Shown here in pieces: positions 1 through 7,672 of a stretch of DNA of 64,000 bases. Numbering within the stretch: position 1 is the stretch's first letter; every line of letters starts with the position of its first letter. The translations under genes were made by a program, and so were the position numbers. Under the pieces are notes generated by a model. It was not told where the DNA came from and searched no databases. It worked only from the letters and a program-made list of their open reading frames with translations. Origin of the DNA: Mobilitalea sibirica. GTDB lineage: Bacteria > Bacillota > Clostridia > Lachnospirales > Lachnospiraceae. The DNA is taken from positions 62,001 to 126,000 of the forward strand of contig NZ_JAEAGR010000003.1 of the NCBI RefSeq assembly GCF_015999265.1. Reading direction: 5' to 3'.

Positions 1-537
1 ACAACCTAATCCAAAATAAATAAGATTTACTTTAGTATATTTATTTTCTATTACCTAGGTAGAGAATACTCCACTCCAAAAAATAATAGTTATCGGATTA
101 GAAGCCGTTAGTAACAAACCTTGAATAAATATACTTTTTTCACTTATGTCAGAAAATAGCGAAATTTGTGGTAGTATTGTGAAATGAAAAGCTCCGGCAA
201 TTATGTTAGCTCCGAATAATAATAATACTTTTGTAGCAGCTTTGTTGGTGACAAGAGCTGCATTATGAATGGATGCTTGATATATCATGTTATGTGAAAT
301 GTATTGCGCTACATCAACTATTTCAGACTCATCAAACACTATGCGAATTCTTTGGAAATCTAATTTCGGTATAGCCAGAATGTTATCACCGAGTAGTTTT
401 TTGGTTCCTGTATGAATTAGTTTATTATCTCTATAACAATAGGGCTCACAATTGCAGTGCATATATATATTAGGAGCAAATTGACACACTTGATTCACGA
501 AACCAATTGCTTCTGAATAGGGTATGAAATACTGCAT
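1..537 (-). pseudogene. decayed chimeric ORF: HPr-like N-terminus joined to a LysE-type exporter C-terminus
   Basis: The open frame runs 537 to 55 (160 codons) and ends at TAG. Residues ~1-85 weakly resemble the short HPr-like domains of clostridia. Residues ~100-160 look like the second half of a LysE/RhtB amino acid exporter, with a hydrophobic helix (KVLLLFGANIIAG) and the family signature LLLTASNPITIIFW. The first LysE helices are missing. Past the stop, the same frame stays open to the window edge and still reads LysE-like (KVNLIYFGLG), so the TAG looks like a nonsense mutation. I infer a fused or deleted, inactivated gene. The HPr assignment is weak; the LysE part is better supported. 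The remainder lies left of the window. Confidence 0.5.
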
Positions 538-820
538 TTGGCATAAGGTTTCTCCTCTTTTGAATGAAAGTTTTATGTAATTGGTAGTTTCTAAAACATT
601 TTACTGTACTTAGGAGTATATATTCATTTTATTAACTGTGCTACATAGATGCCGATTAGTATTAAAATCTTATATAATTGTATGTTTTTTCCATAGTGAC
701 GTCAAGTATTAGGCTTAACAATTATGCAGATACCATACTAACAAAGAGTATTATCGGTACCAGATAATATCAGTGGTAGAAGATGATGGGCACAGGAAGA
801 TCTATATCAAAGATTAGGGT

Positions 821-855
821 AATAAAAAAGACACGGATAAAAATTATCCGTGTCT
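821..855 (-). terminator. intrinsic terminator of the cold-shock gene
   Basis: Twelve-base-pair arms (AGACACGGATAA at 829-840 and its complement at 844-855) around a 3-nt loop. On the minus strand they are followed by a T-run (821-829). It sits 20 nt after the csp stop codon. Confidence 0.9.
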
Positions 856-876
856 AATCTTATGCACTAATTGATA

Positions 877-1080
877 TTATGCTAATACAACATTAACAGC
901 TTGTAGGCCGCGTGCGCCTTTTGTAATATCAAAAGAAACATTTTGATTTTCTTCTAAAGACTTAAATCCTTCTGAAGCGATTCCTGAAAAATGTACGAAT
1001 ACATCCTCACCAGTTTCGTCATTAGTGATAAATCCAAATCCCTTTTGTGCGTTAAACCATTTTACTGTACCTTTATTCAT
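877..1080 (-). CDS. cold-shock protein, CspA family
   Basis: A 67-residue single cold-shock domain, the normal family length. It begins [18 protein letters not shown] with RNP1 (KGFGFI) and RNP2 (DVFVHF), the single-strand nucleic-acid-binding motifs of this OB-fold. Such proteins act as cytoplasmic RNA chaperones. The start is set by AGGAGGT just upstream of the ATG. The gene is monocistronic, with its own promoter at 1217-1245 and terminator at 821-855. The ~130-nt leader holds a 24-bp hairpin, in keeping with the long structured leaders known for cold-shock mRNAs. Which paralogue it is cannot be told. Confidence 0.95.
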   Translation of the reverse strand: MNKGTVKWFNAQKGFGFITNDETGEDVFVHFSGIASEGFKSLEENQNVSFDITKGARGLQAVNVVLA

Positions 1081-1132
1081 GAAAGATACCTCCTAATATA
1101 ATATTTGTATATTTTTCGGTGAAAATAAAAAA

Positions 1133-1185
1133 TCACATATTTTTGTAGATCATTAAACTCATTAATGATTTACAAAAATATGTGA
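1133..1185 (-). promoter_or_regulatory. 24-bp stem-loop in the csp leader
   Basis: Arms 1133-1156 and 1162-1185 pair along 24 positions with one non-Watson-Crick pair and a 5-nt loop. It lies between the predicted start site (~1210) and the ribosome site, so it would fold within the csp 5' UTR. No T-run follows on the minus strand. On the plus strand the odd pair is G·U, so a plus-strand function is not excluded. Confidence 0.65.
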
Positions 1186-1216
1186 ATCAAAACTTACATC
1201 TAAAAACAACATATTT

Positions 1217-1245
1217 ATCATAACATGGATTGTAGTGGATGTCAA
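1217..1245 (-). promoter_or_regulatory. sigma-A promoter of the cold-shock gene
   Basis: On the minus strand: TTGACA (1240-1245), a 17-bp spacer, TATGAT (1217-1222). Predicted start ~1210, giving a leader of about 130 nt. Confidence 0.85.
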
Positions 1246-2435
1246 CACTTATTTTTATTTAATTTGATATTTATATTTAAATTTTTAACATAGTTTTTGA
1301 AAGTCTGTTATTAATATTATTTAAACAATCTGATATATGTGGCTTTCTTAATTTGTTTTAACAAGATAATTCCCCTAGTTATCATATGTGTTTTTGTTTA
1401 ACACCTAAATTCAGATAATCTGTGGTTACCTTGTGAACTGATTTTACATATAATGATATTTATTTTAGTATACCTTTTACAAATATATGAAGTCAAATTA
1501 ATCTATGCCAAAGAAGTATATAGTCTTCTGGTGTATGTATTTATTACAGACATGATAACGTTTACTCGTTACTCCTACGAGTATACGGGTTATCATTAGT
1601 AACATAACGATTAATATTCATCAAATCCAAATTGAGAGGGCAGTGTGATATCTGCTCTAAATAAATAAGTAGCCGATTGCTAAAAAAATCAACAAACAAA
1701 TCGGCTACTTACCATACCCTATTCAATTTAGCATTGCACATAAATTAACTTTCGCTACCTTTCAGGAGTAAATTTAACGCTTTCATACTGGATAACAACA
1801 ATCATAAACGAAATTTACATTTAATTTTTGATAATACTTCATATTTCATTAAAGATTTAATACTAGTTAAAACGAAGATAGAACATTCAATTGAAAAAGG
1901 TAACGAATTAATCTAATACATAAATCTAAAACATAATTCAAAGCATCATAATTGAAACAAACATAAATAATACAAAAATAATAACTCTCTACATAAATAT
2001 TTCTATAATAGAGCTTTAATAAAAATACTTAAAATAAAATAAACTGGATCCTATTATAAAAGATTAAAACAAAAAACTCTAAAACAAATATAAAACATAA
2101 AAACTAAACTTAAAACATAAAAATGGTAAAACAATACTTTTTAATACCTTAAATCAAATGAAACTGTGTACTTGAAAACCAGAAATCTTAAATAATTCTT
2201 TCATTTAATTAATTTTAGGTAATAAAAAAACCCAAGTTCTTAACTAACTACTGAATACCAAATACTTGATAAAACTGTAATGAGTGAATAGGGTATGTGG
2301 GAAGATATTGCTGTTGCTTTCTTCCTTAATTGTATTATAGCACAGTTTATTAAAAATGTAAAAGGTAATAATAACCAATAATAATTTAATTTATTGGTTA
2401 TTATTAGGTAAGCATACCGGTTTCAGACCAGCGAC
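1246..2435. other. gene-free AT-rich stretch
   Basis: No convincing coding frame. It contains a 12-bp inverted repeat (1667-1678/1699-1710, arms AAGTAGCCGATT and complement, 20-nt loop), a low-complexity part rich in TAAAACATA-like words (~1910-2150) and a near-perfect palindrome at 2366-2406. It may be the decayed remains of accessory DNA next to the tRNA-Gly integration scars. I see no promoter-gene pairing in it. Confidence 0.5.
2366..2406. repeat. 16-bp perfect inverted repeat
   Basis: Arms 2366-2381 (TAATAATAACCAATAA) and 2391-2406 are exact reverse complements around a 9-nt AT loop. No T-run or gene end is close, so a simple terminator role is not obvious. Confidence 0.7.
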
Positions 2436-2578
2436 ATCCTCGCATAGTCTATACTCCGCAAAAGACGCTCCGTAAAGCCATTAGAGGAACAAGAATCTCG
2501 GTGTGAGAGCCTCCATTCCCATTCTTCAGAATATTCAGTCTGTATGAGATCGAACTCTGCTTTACATTGTCATAAAAA

Positions 2579-2609
2579 AACCAGGTATCAGTTTTACTGA
2601 TACCTGGTT
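2579..2609 (-). terminator. intrinsic terminator within repeat copy A
   Basis: Fourteen-base arms (2579-2592/2596-2609) with a TTT loop. A run of seven T follows on the minus strand and TTTT on the plus strand. Confidence 0.85.
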
Positions 2610-2617
2610 TTGATGAC

Positions 2618-2638
2618 AGCGCGAGACGGGATTCGAAC
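2618..2638 (-). repeat. att-like remnant: 3' end of tRNA-Gly
   Basis: Twenty-one bases identical to 5285-5305 (acceptor arm and half of the T arm). Identity stops sharply after 2638. Integrases of the tyrosine recombinase family commonly use tRNA 3' ends as attachment sites, and a broken one lies at 4731-4922. Confidence 0.75.
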
Positions 2639-2760
2639 AAATCTCCGCGCACACAAATACTGATAAAAAGGAGGTTTGCGGCTTCTGTTATTTATCTGCA
2701 CACATGGAATGGATTCTCTGGTCCCTATAAAATCGACTATTGATGAATCTGATATATTCA

Positions 2761-3561
2761 TCAGTCTTGTATCTCGTTAATTAACAACTGCCTTAGTTCA
2801 TCTAAATCTTCCTTTTTATACTCTAGATCTTTTTCTTTTGAATACCATTCTTTTATAGCGTTTTCAATAATGTATTTAAATCTTTCTGGAACATAATCAT
2901 GTGTCCATAACCCACCTTCATATTTAGACAATATGCGTTTTTCTTTTTTATATGACAAAATACGTCCCAAAATTAAGATGTTACTTGAAAAATATCTTGG
3001 ATTATATGCTTGAAAATCATATTCAGTAATGTTATTGCTTAAAGAGCTCCAAAAATCTTGTTCTGGTATAGCAGGAAAAACATCTTTTATTGGTCTTCCA
3101 TAAATACAAACACCACTTTGATTTATTAGATGAATATAGCTGGCTATATCCGGGTCACAAAAATCTTCGTCTACAATGAAACTTTCTTTTATATTACCAT
3201 TTAACAAATTCTTGTAATGCTCAGTCCAAGTATCGCTGTAATGAAATTGACAAGGCGTCGGGTATTTCCAAGGGTTTAAGTCGTTTATCCATATTGCGGA
3301 CATTTCAAGATGAGATGGATTACAATCCACTTCAATTATATTTCTAGAAATTAAAAGCCTTTCATCTCGGCTTATTCGTCTGTCACATATTATTAGTATA
3401 TCAATATCACTTACACCTTTTACAAAACAATTTAATGCAATAGAACCGTGTAAATAAATTCCTATTACAGATTCTCCTATACATTTCAACCAAGTATTGG
3501 TTACATTTCTGATTTGCTCTTTCGCATCAAGTGGTAGTGTTTTATAGTTTTTAAAGTCCAT
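2761..3561 (-). CDS. aminoglycoside nucleotidyltransferase-like protein (AadA/ANT(9) type)
   Basis: 266 residues, the usual length of ANT(3'')/ANT(9) adenylyltransferases. Residues ~33-55 hold the nucleotidyltransferase core HGSIALNCF...SDIDILI, giving the GS motif and the two metal-binding Asp. The C-terminal half (ILGRILSYKK...YEGGLWTHDYVP) follows the helical AadA C-domain pattern. Such enzymes transfer AMP to streptomycin- or spectinomycin-type drugs; the substrate here cannot be read from sequence. It lies 41 nt downstream of a GNAT gene in the tRNA-Gly-bounded unit, which fits mobile cargo. RBS AGGAGG precedes the ATG. It could instead be a non-resistance relative. Confidence 0.75.
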   Translation of the reverse strand: MDFKNYKTLPLDAKEQIRNVTNTWLKCIGESVIGIYLHGSIALNCFVKGVSDIDILIICDRRISRDERLLISRNIIEVDCNPSHLEMSAIWINDLNPWKYPTPCQFHYSDTWTEHYKNLLNGNIKESFIVDEDFCDPDIASYIHLINQSGVCIYGRPIKDVFPAIPEQDFWSSLSNNITEYDFQAYNPRYFSSNILILGRILSYKKEKRILSKYEGGLWTHDYVPERFKYIIENAIKEWYSKEKDLEYKKEDLDELRQLLINEIQD

Positions 3562-3602
3562 ATAGTTTCCTCCTTATATTGACATACTTAACCATTTTTA
3601 TT

Positions 3603-4022
3603 CTAAAGGGATTTTGCCATGAACATTTCAAGTGGCTGTTCAAAACCTGGTATGTCAAGCACCAGACAGCCACAGTCTTTATATCCAAGTTTGCGATAAA
3701 AATGTTGCGCATTTTCATCAACTTGTGTTGATGTCATAATCATTTTATAACCCTGTTTAGCCATTTCATTTTCCCAAAACTCCATTGCTTTTCGACCATA
3801 TCCTTTTTTATGATATTTAAAATCAATATAAATCAATGTTAAGAAAGGCGTATTATCCCAAAACATATTAAAGCGTAATATCCCAATCGGCTTTTCTTCA
3901 TCTAGAATAACATATCCTCTTTTATCAGTAATTTTTTTAATAAATTCTATTTCTGGCAAGTGCTTGTCAAGCGTATACCAAAATTCTTTATCTTCTTTCT
4001 TTAAATATCTTATCTGAAACAT
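3603..4022 (-). CDS. GNAT-family N-acetyltransferase
   Basis: 139 residues, a complete small GNAT. The acetyl-CoA pyrophosphate-binding turn is HKKGYGRKAM (~92-101), after the β4 strand LTLIYIDFKY. The C-terminal part (QHFYRKLGYKDCG) is the usual β6-β7 region. It would acetylate an amine with acetyl-CoA in the cytoplasm; the substrate is unknown. It is followed on the same strand, 41 nt later, by the nucleotidyltransferase-like gene, so the pair may be co-transcribed as accessory drug- or metabolite-modifying genes. It lies inside the tRNA-bounded unit. Confidence 0.85.
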   Translation of the reverse strand: MFQIRYLKKEDKEFWYTLDKHLPEIEFIKKITDKRGYVILDEEKPIGILRFNMFWDNTPFLTLIYIDFKYHKKGYGRKAMEFWENEMAKQGYKMIMTSTQVDENAQHFYRKLGYKDCGCLVLDIPGFEQPLEMFMAKSL

Positions 4023-4135
4023 GTTTGTTCCCCCTACTCTTTTATTCGAACCATTAATTTGTTATTGCTATAACCATTCTATCATAAAATTTTGCATATA
4101 GATTATTACAATCATTTTAAATAAATTACAATAAA

Positions 4136-4198
4136 ATATGACTTTCACAGAATTGAGAAAATACGTGGTAAGGTAACTCAATTTTGTAAAAGTCATAT
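4136..4198. repeat. 22-bp imperfect inverted repeat downstream of the CD3324-type gene
   Basis: Arms 4136-4157 and 4177-4198 match at about 20 of 22 positions around a 19-nt loop. It lies immediately after the stop of the small regulator (4206) and before the GNAT gene. It may act as a terminator-like hairpin on either strand, though T-runs are weak. Confidence 0.55.
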
Positions 4199-4205
4199 AC
4201 AAGAA

Positions 4206-4469
4206 TTACTTATAATTTTTTAGTATTCGATAAATCGAGCTTTCAGATAAATAATGCTCTTTTGATATTTCTACAACTGTTTTCCCGTGTTGAAATTCTT
4301 TATAAATTAACTGGTTTCTAATAGCTAATTGATGTTTTTGACCAGAAATGCTTCCCCATTCTTTTCTGGTATCAATTCCGGGAATGTATAGAAAACCTTC
4401 TGGGATATATTTTCGAATTTCAATTAGTAACTCATCTGGAAAAACACTTAATGCATTTAAATATTTCAT
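4206..4469 (-). CDS. CD3324-type small HTH protein
   Basis: 87 residues beginning MKYLNALSVFPDELLIEIRKYIPEG, then IPGIDTRKEWGS and a C-terminal helix-turn-helix (ISKEHYLSESSIYRILK, ~68-85). This layout matches the small CD3324 family of clostridia, whose C-terminus resembles Mor-type HTH activators. A DNA-binding role is inferred; target unknown. It is a single gene with an RBS-like GGAGC upstream of the ATG, in the accessory unit bounded by tRNA-Gly remnants. Confidence 0.75.
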   Translation of the reverse strand: MKYLNALSVFPDELLIEIRKYIPEGFLYIPGIDTRKEWGSISGQKHQLAIRNQLIYKEFQHGKTVVEISKEHYLSESSIYRILKNYK

Positions 4470-4730
4470 TCGGTACGAGCTCCTTATTCTAGTAATTATT
4501 TAGAATGCGGATTCTGTACTATTCATGAATGAATTGGCAAATCTATATATACGCTCCACACGTATTTGCCTATTACAGAATCGCATGGAGCTTAAGTAAA
4601 CGTTTATATTTCATTAATCCATCCTCCTCTAATGTGTATGAAATTAAATTCTGTTTATCATTATTATATGTTTCTTGATTTATGAAGTCAATCATATAGA
4701 GGAAAGTGTAATTTCTACACTGATGAAAAA

Positions 4731-4922
4731 GTGAGAAGCCTATATTCACAAAATGGAGATTGCATCCGCAGAACTTTTGCAAGTCGATTATTCGCAGCCG
4801 GTATGCCGTTAGCAGAAATCAGTGTCTATATGGGACATGAGGATATCGAGACGACCAAAGGTTATATCTACAATTACTATGAAATCGAGCAAAACAGTTC
4901 TTATATGAACAAGGCACTATAG
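4731..4922 (+). pseudogene. tyrosine recombinase, C-terminal remnant
   Basis: A 63-codon frame with only the last catalytic part of a phage-type integrase: IRRTFASRLFAAGMPLAEIS, then MGHEDIETTKGYI, which carries the GH...TT...Y motif with the nucleophilic Tyr. In the first box the His of the usual HxxR is Asp (DCIRR), and everything upstream, including the first catalytic Arg box, is absent. No RBS precedes it. I read it as a 5'-truncated, dead integrase from the element that entered the nearby tRNA-Gly gene. Confidence 0.8.
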
Positions 4923-4985
4923 CCTGAAATTACGTCAAAGGATGTTGCACACATCCTGCACACACTATTTTTAGAAACAAAAAAA

Positions 4986-5037
4986 CAGGAAAGCTTGATT
5001 TTACATGCTTTCCTGCCATTTTTCATTAAGCGCGAGA
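4986..5037 (-). repeat. second terminator plus degenerate tRNA-Gly 3' end
   Basis: A hairpin (4986-4994/5007-5015, CAGGAAAGC and complement) flanked by A/T runs is followed by AAGCGCGAGA (5028-5037), the first ten bases of the tRNA-Gly 3' end. A further copy of the T-arm sequence (ATTCGAACCCGCG) lies at 5092-5104. The order, terminator then tRNA end, matches the intact locus at 5250-5305 and copy A at 2579-2638. Confidence 0.6.
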
Positions 5038-5106
5038 ATGCGCACGAGGTCCGGGGTCCCGGTTATGCGCGGACCGGAGCGGAGCGGAGACATTCGAACC
5101 CGCGCC

Positions 5107-5305
5107 TCCTCACACAGTCTTTACTCCGCAAAAGACGCTTCGTAAAGCCACTAGAAGAATGAGAACATCGGCGTGTGTGCCTCCGTTCTCATTCTTCCAA
5201 GTCTCACTCTGTGAGAGTACGAATCTGAACTACACACAGAATATAAAAAAGGTCCATCCTATTGGATGAACCTTTTTTATTTTAAGCGCGAGACGGGATT
5301 CGAAC
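5107..5305. repeat. copy B of the ~200-bp repeat, merging into tRNA-Gly
   Basis: Partner of 2436-2638. On the minus strand, downstream of the tRNA, it can fold into several small hairpins. One is a 12-bp stem made by AAGAATGAGAAC and its complement; others are GCTT-TACG-AAGC and GTCTTT/AAAGAC. The same pairings are largely kept in copy A through G·U pairs. Confidence 0.7.
5250..5273 (-). terminator. terminator downstream of tRNA-Gly
   Basis: Ten-base arms (5250-5259/5264-5273, one mismatch, 4-nt loop) with T-runs on both strands. It lies 11 nt after the tRNA 3' end. Confidence 0.85.
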
Positions 5306-5356
5306 CCGCGACCCTCGCCTTGGCAAGGCGATACTCCACCACTGAGCCACTCGCGC
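5285..5356 (-). tRNA. tRNA-Gly (anticodon GCC)
   Basis: 72 nt on the minus strand. Acceptor GCGCGAG pairs with CTCGCGC, discriminator U, no encoded CCA. The anticodon loop is TTGCCAA, giving GCC for GGC codons, and the T-loop is GGTTCGAATCC. It is the intact tRNA whose 3' end recurs at 2618-2638 and, degenerately, at 5028-5037. Confidence 0.95.
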
Positions 5357-5481
5357 ATATTATGTTGTGCTTGCTTTTGTTTCGTAAGCACATGACATAA
5401 TATACTATAGAATAATTGGTTTGTCAATAACTTTAAAATAAATTTATAAATTTTTTTAATTATTTATATTATTTACATAAT

Positions 5482-6258
5482 TTAACCAATTACAAGGGTT
5501 AAGATATATTCGTTATCACGGAATTTCTTATTCTGTAAGGAGTCCAGTTTCTTTATGGAAGCTTCCACCCAGAGTTCTTCTGCGGCCAGTAATAGATTGG
5601 CCATCATAATTCCCATATCAACCATTTTGTTAGAATCAAATGCCCGGACTAACCAGGGGCTTTTCTTAGCGAATACATGAATTCGGTTTTTATATACAAC
5701 AAATCTCCAGGGTTGGCTGTTGTAACTGGAAGGAGCCAGTCTTGCAGCTTCGATGATCTGATGAATGGCAGAAGAGACTTCTTCCTTATATACAACTAGG
5801 TCAGTAGTTGGTAATCGATTCGCTTCCGAAGAGTCTCTGTAAAGCTGCTCCGTGGTTTTACCGAAAGCCAGGGCAACCACATAATTATATTTCATATTCG
5901 CTTTTAAGGTTTTCCCGGGGCTTGCATAACCCACAAAACAGGAACCAAGTCCTTTGGATTCAATGTACAGGTTCAGTTGTTGCATCAGATATCCGGCATT
6001 TAGTAGATAATCTCCAACTTCTTCTGAGGAAAGGCAGATGTAGTAAGGTGCTTTTATGGCCAGAGGTCCGTGAAATCCCTGATTTTTTTCGATGTTACTT
6101 ACCAGTTTGAACTCAACTGCAATTCCGTCTGTCAACATGGGTAGTTGATCCGCGAATTGTAATATATCTGCGATAACCTCCCATTCAATTTTTTCCTGTA
6201 AAAAGTGATGTACCGATTTTCTGTTAAAGATAGTATCAAACATGTTCATATTACTCAT
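5482..6258 (-). CDS. nitroreductase-family protein
   Basis: 258 residues. The N-terminal motif FNRKSVHHF resembles the R(R)S(V/I)R(K)F flavin-binding start of nitroreductases. A second such module follows at ~160-190 (IIEAARLAPSSYNSQPWRFVVY), the phosphate-binding SxxNxQPW signature. This fits the clostridial TM1586-like putative nitroreductase group, with two half-domains in one chain. It would bind FMN in the cytoplasm; the substrate is unknown. It starts 11 nt after an AraC-type regulator gene on the same strand, so the two are probably one operon. Confidence 0.85.
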   Translation of the reverse strand: MSNMNMFDTIFNRKSVHHFLQEKIEWEVIADILQFADQLPMLTDGIAVEFKLVSNIEKNQGFHGPLAIKAPYYICLSSEEVGDYLLNAGYLMQQLNLYIESKGLGSCFVGYASPGKTLKANMKYNYVVALAFGKTTEQLYRDSSEANRLPTTDLVVYKEEVSSAIHQIIEAARLAPSSYNSQPWRFVVYKNRIHVFAKKSPWLVRAFDSNKMVDMGIMMANLLLAAEELWVEASIKKLDSLQNKKFRDNEYILTLVIG

Positions 6259-6269
6259 AACCTTCTTCC

Positions 6270-7139
6270 TTACTGATTGGACGCATTTTTACGCATGGCT
6301 CGTTTCTTATAGTATAACGGTGAAATACCATAGTATTTCTTAAACAGTTTGCTGAAATGATATACATCATCGTAACCCACTTGAGTAGCGATACTCTTGA
6401 TGCTGCCGCTTTCGCCGCTAAGTAAGATTTCCCGTGCCTTATCCAAACGAATTTTTATCAGATAGTTTATGGGTGATTCGCCGGTTTCCTCTTTGAATAT
6501 TTTCGAGATATAGACCGGACTCAGATACATATTATGCGCAATCTGTTCTAAAGATATCTTCTGATCGAAATTCTCATTTAGATAAGTTATGATACGGTTT
6601 ACAGCATAGCTTTTATTATAGGATTCAAAATTGCATCCCTTTTGTTCCGGGTTCTCATTATCTACCATTTCCCTCATAACAAGTAACAGCATCTGCATCA
6701 GATGGGTTTTAAACATAAAGTATTTACCAACCTTACAGCCTTCCTTTTCTGCAATCATGGAATAGCAGTGCATGGATAATTCCTGCTTAAGTTCGGCTGA
6801 GGTATGTATAATGCAGCCTCCGTTCTTAAGCTCAATTGAATTTGCTGCCATGTTTTTAAAATGAAAATCTGTAAATCCCGCTATAAATTCAATGGTAGGT
6901 TCTTTGGTGTTCGTTACTATGTGAGTATGTTTCACCCCGGGATTACAGATAACGAGGTCACCTGCCTCCACATCATATTCTTTACCTTCTATTAGGTATT
7001 TACCCTTACCCGATAGGATATAAGCTAACTCGGTAAAGTCATGATCGTGATAGACACCATCATTCGTCATCTTAATTTTTGATACATAGAATACTGTAGG
7101 GTTAAAATCATTATAAGTCAAGTCATAATCAAAGGCCAT
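6270..7139 (-). CDS. AraC-family transcriptional regulator with cupin sensor domain
   Basis: 289 residues from the ATG at 7139, chosen because AGAGGTG lies just upstream; the frame is open a further 26 codons without an RBS. Residues ~20-90 form an AraC-type cupin (HDHDFTELAYILSGKG...GDLVICNPGVKH). The last ~100 residues hold two helix-turn-helix motifs, the second ending in the family signature VGYDDVYHFSKLFKKYYGISP. Such proteins bind a small ligand and activate nearby genes. It is first in a likely operon with the nitroreductase and divergent from the ABC exporter, either of which may be its target. Confidence 0.92.
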   Translation of the reverse strand: MAFDYDLTYNDFNPTVFYVSKIKMTNDGVYHDHDFTELAYILSGKGKYLIEGKEYDVEAGDLVICNPGVKHTHIVTNTKEPTIEFIAGFTDFHFKNMAANSIELKNGGCIIHTSAELKQELSMHCYSMIAEKEGCKVGKYFMFKTHLMQMLLLVMREMVDNENPEQKGCNFESYNKSYAVNRIITYLNENFDQKISLEQIAHNMYLSPVYISKIFKEETGESPINYLIKIRLDKAREILLSGESGSIKSIATQVGYDDVYHFSKLFKKYYGISPLYYKKRAMRKNASNQ

Positions 7140-7398
7140 ATTTTTCACCTCTTCATTTGTCGCAAGTGAATTAGCACACAAATTCATCTTGCATTTAATA
7201 GGAAATAACAACATCATTATAGCATTACTTTTTAAAATAGTTAAATATTTTTTAAAATTTTTCCGATAGTTACGAAAACGCTTTAGTTATTACTTCGTAA
7301 TTTAGTAATAAAGTACTAATTGTAAATGTATATACAAAACATTTGTTTGATACTATAATTTATCACATGAAAAAAGGTAATAATCTACATTTTCATTG

Positions 7399-7425
7399 TT
7401 GACAAAAAAGTTATAATGATATAAT
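7399..7425 (+). promoter_or_regulatory. candidate promoter of the ABC exporter operon
   Basis: TTGACA (7399-7404) and TATAAT (7420-7425) with a short 15-bp spacer, in the 533-bp space between the divergent AraC and ABC genes. It would give a ~240-nt leader. Nothing else in the space reads as a gene. Confidence 0.5.
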
Positions 7426-7672
7426 GTGTTTAGAATTCCTATTTTAATTTTCATTCTATAAAACAAAAAAGACAATATAATTGATAGGATGGAATGGAAA
7501 TAACCTAGCAAGTCGTTTATTATCAGATTAATTCTTGATTTAAAATCAATATGGTGCTCCTATGGATTTTGTATCATTCTTATATAAATAGTCCGAAAGT
7601 ACTTTGAATGATAATTCACATGAATTGGTTTGCATGATAATGACAATGTTTATACCAAGGAGGAGGTATTAT

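Larger units (their letters stand above)
2436..2638. repeat. copy A of a ~200-bp repeat ending in a tRNA-Gly 3' fragment
   Basis: Matches 5107-5305 with the same order: a conserved segment containing ACTCCGCAAAAGACGCT (2453-2469), a diverged hairpin region, a terminator (2579-2609), then the 21 bp at 2618-2638. Those 21 bp are identical to the acceptor and T-arm end of the tRNA-Gly at 5285-5305. The offset between copies is about 2,667-2,670 bp. Only the tRNA fragment is identical; the rest is roughly 70 percent similar by eye. Confidence 0.75.

Noticed and set aside
2449-2652. 67-codon frame on the minus strand across repeat copy A
   Set aside because: It runs through a tRNA fragment and a terminator hairpin; a shadow of non-coding repeat.
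4573-4782. 69-codon frame on the minus strand, with an RBS before an internal 13-codon stretch
   Set aside because: No family likeness and it overlaps the recombinase remnant; possibly the stump of a lost gene, but not supportable.
5086-5104. A second tRNA gene ending in GGTTCGAAT
   Set aside because: The T-arm does not pair and no acceptor or anticodon arm can be drawn; a degenerate tRNA-Gly copy is more likely.
5230-5427. 65-codon frame on the minus strand over tRNA-Gly
   Set aside because: It overlaps the whole tRNA gene and its terminator.
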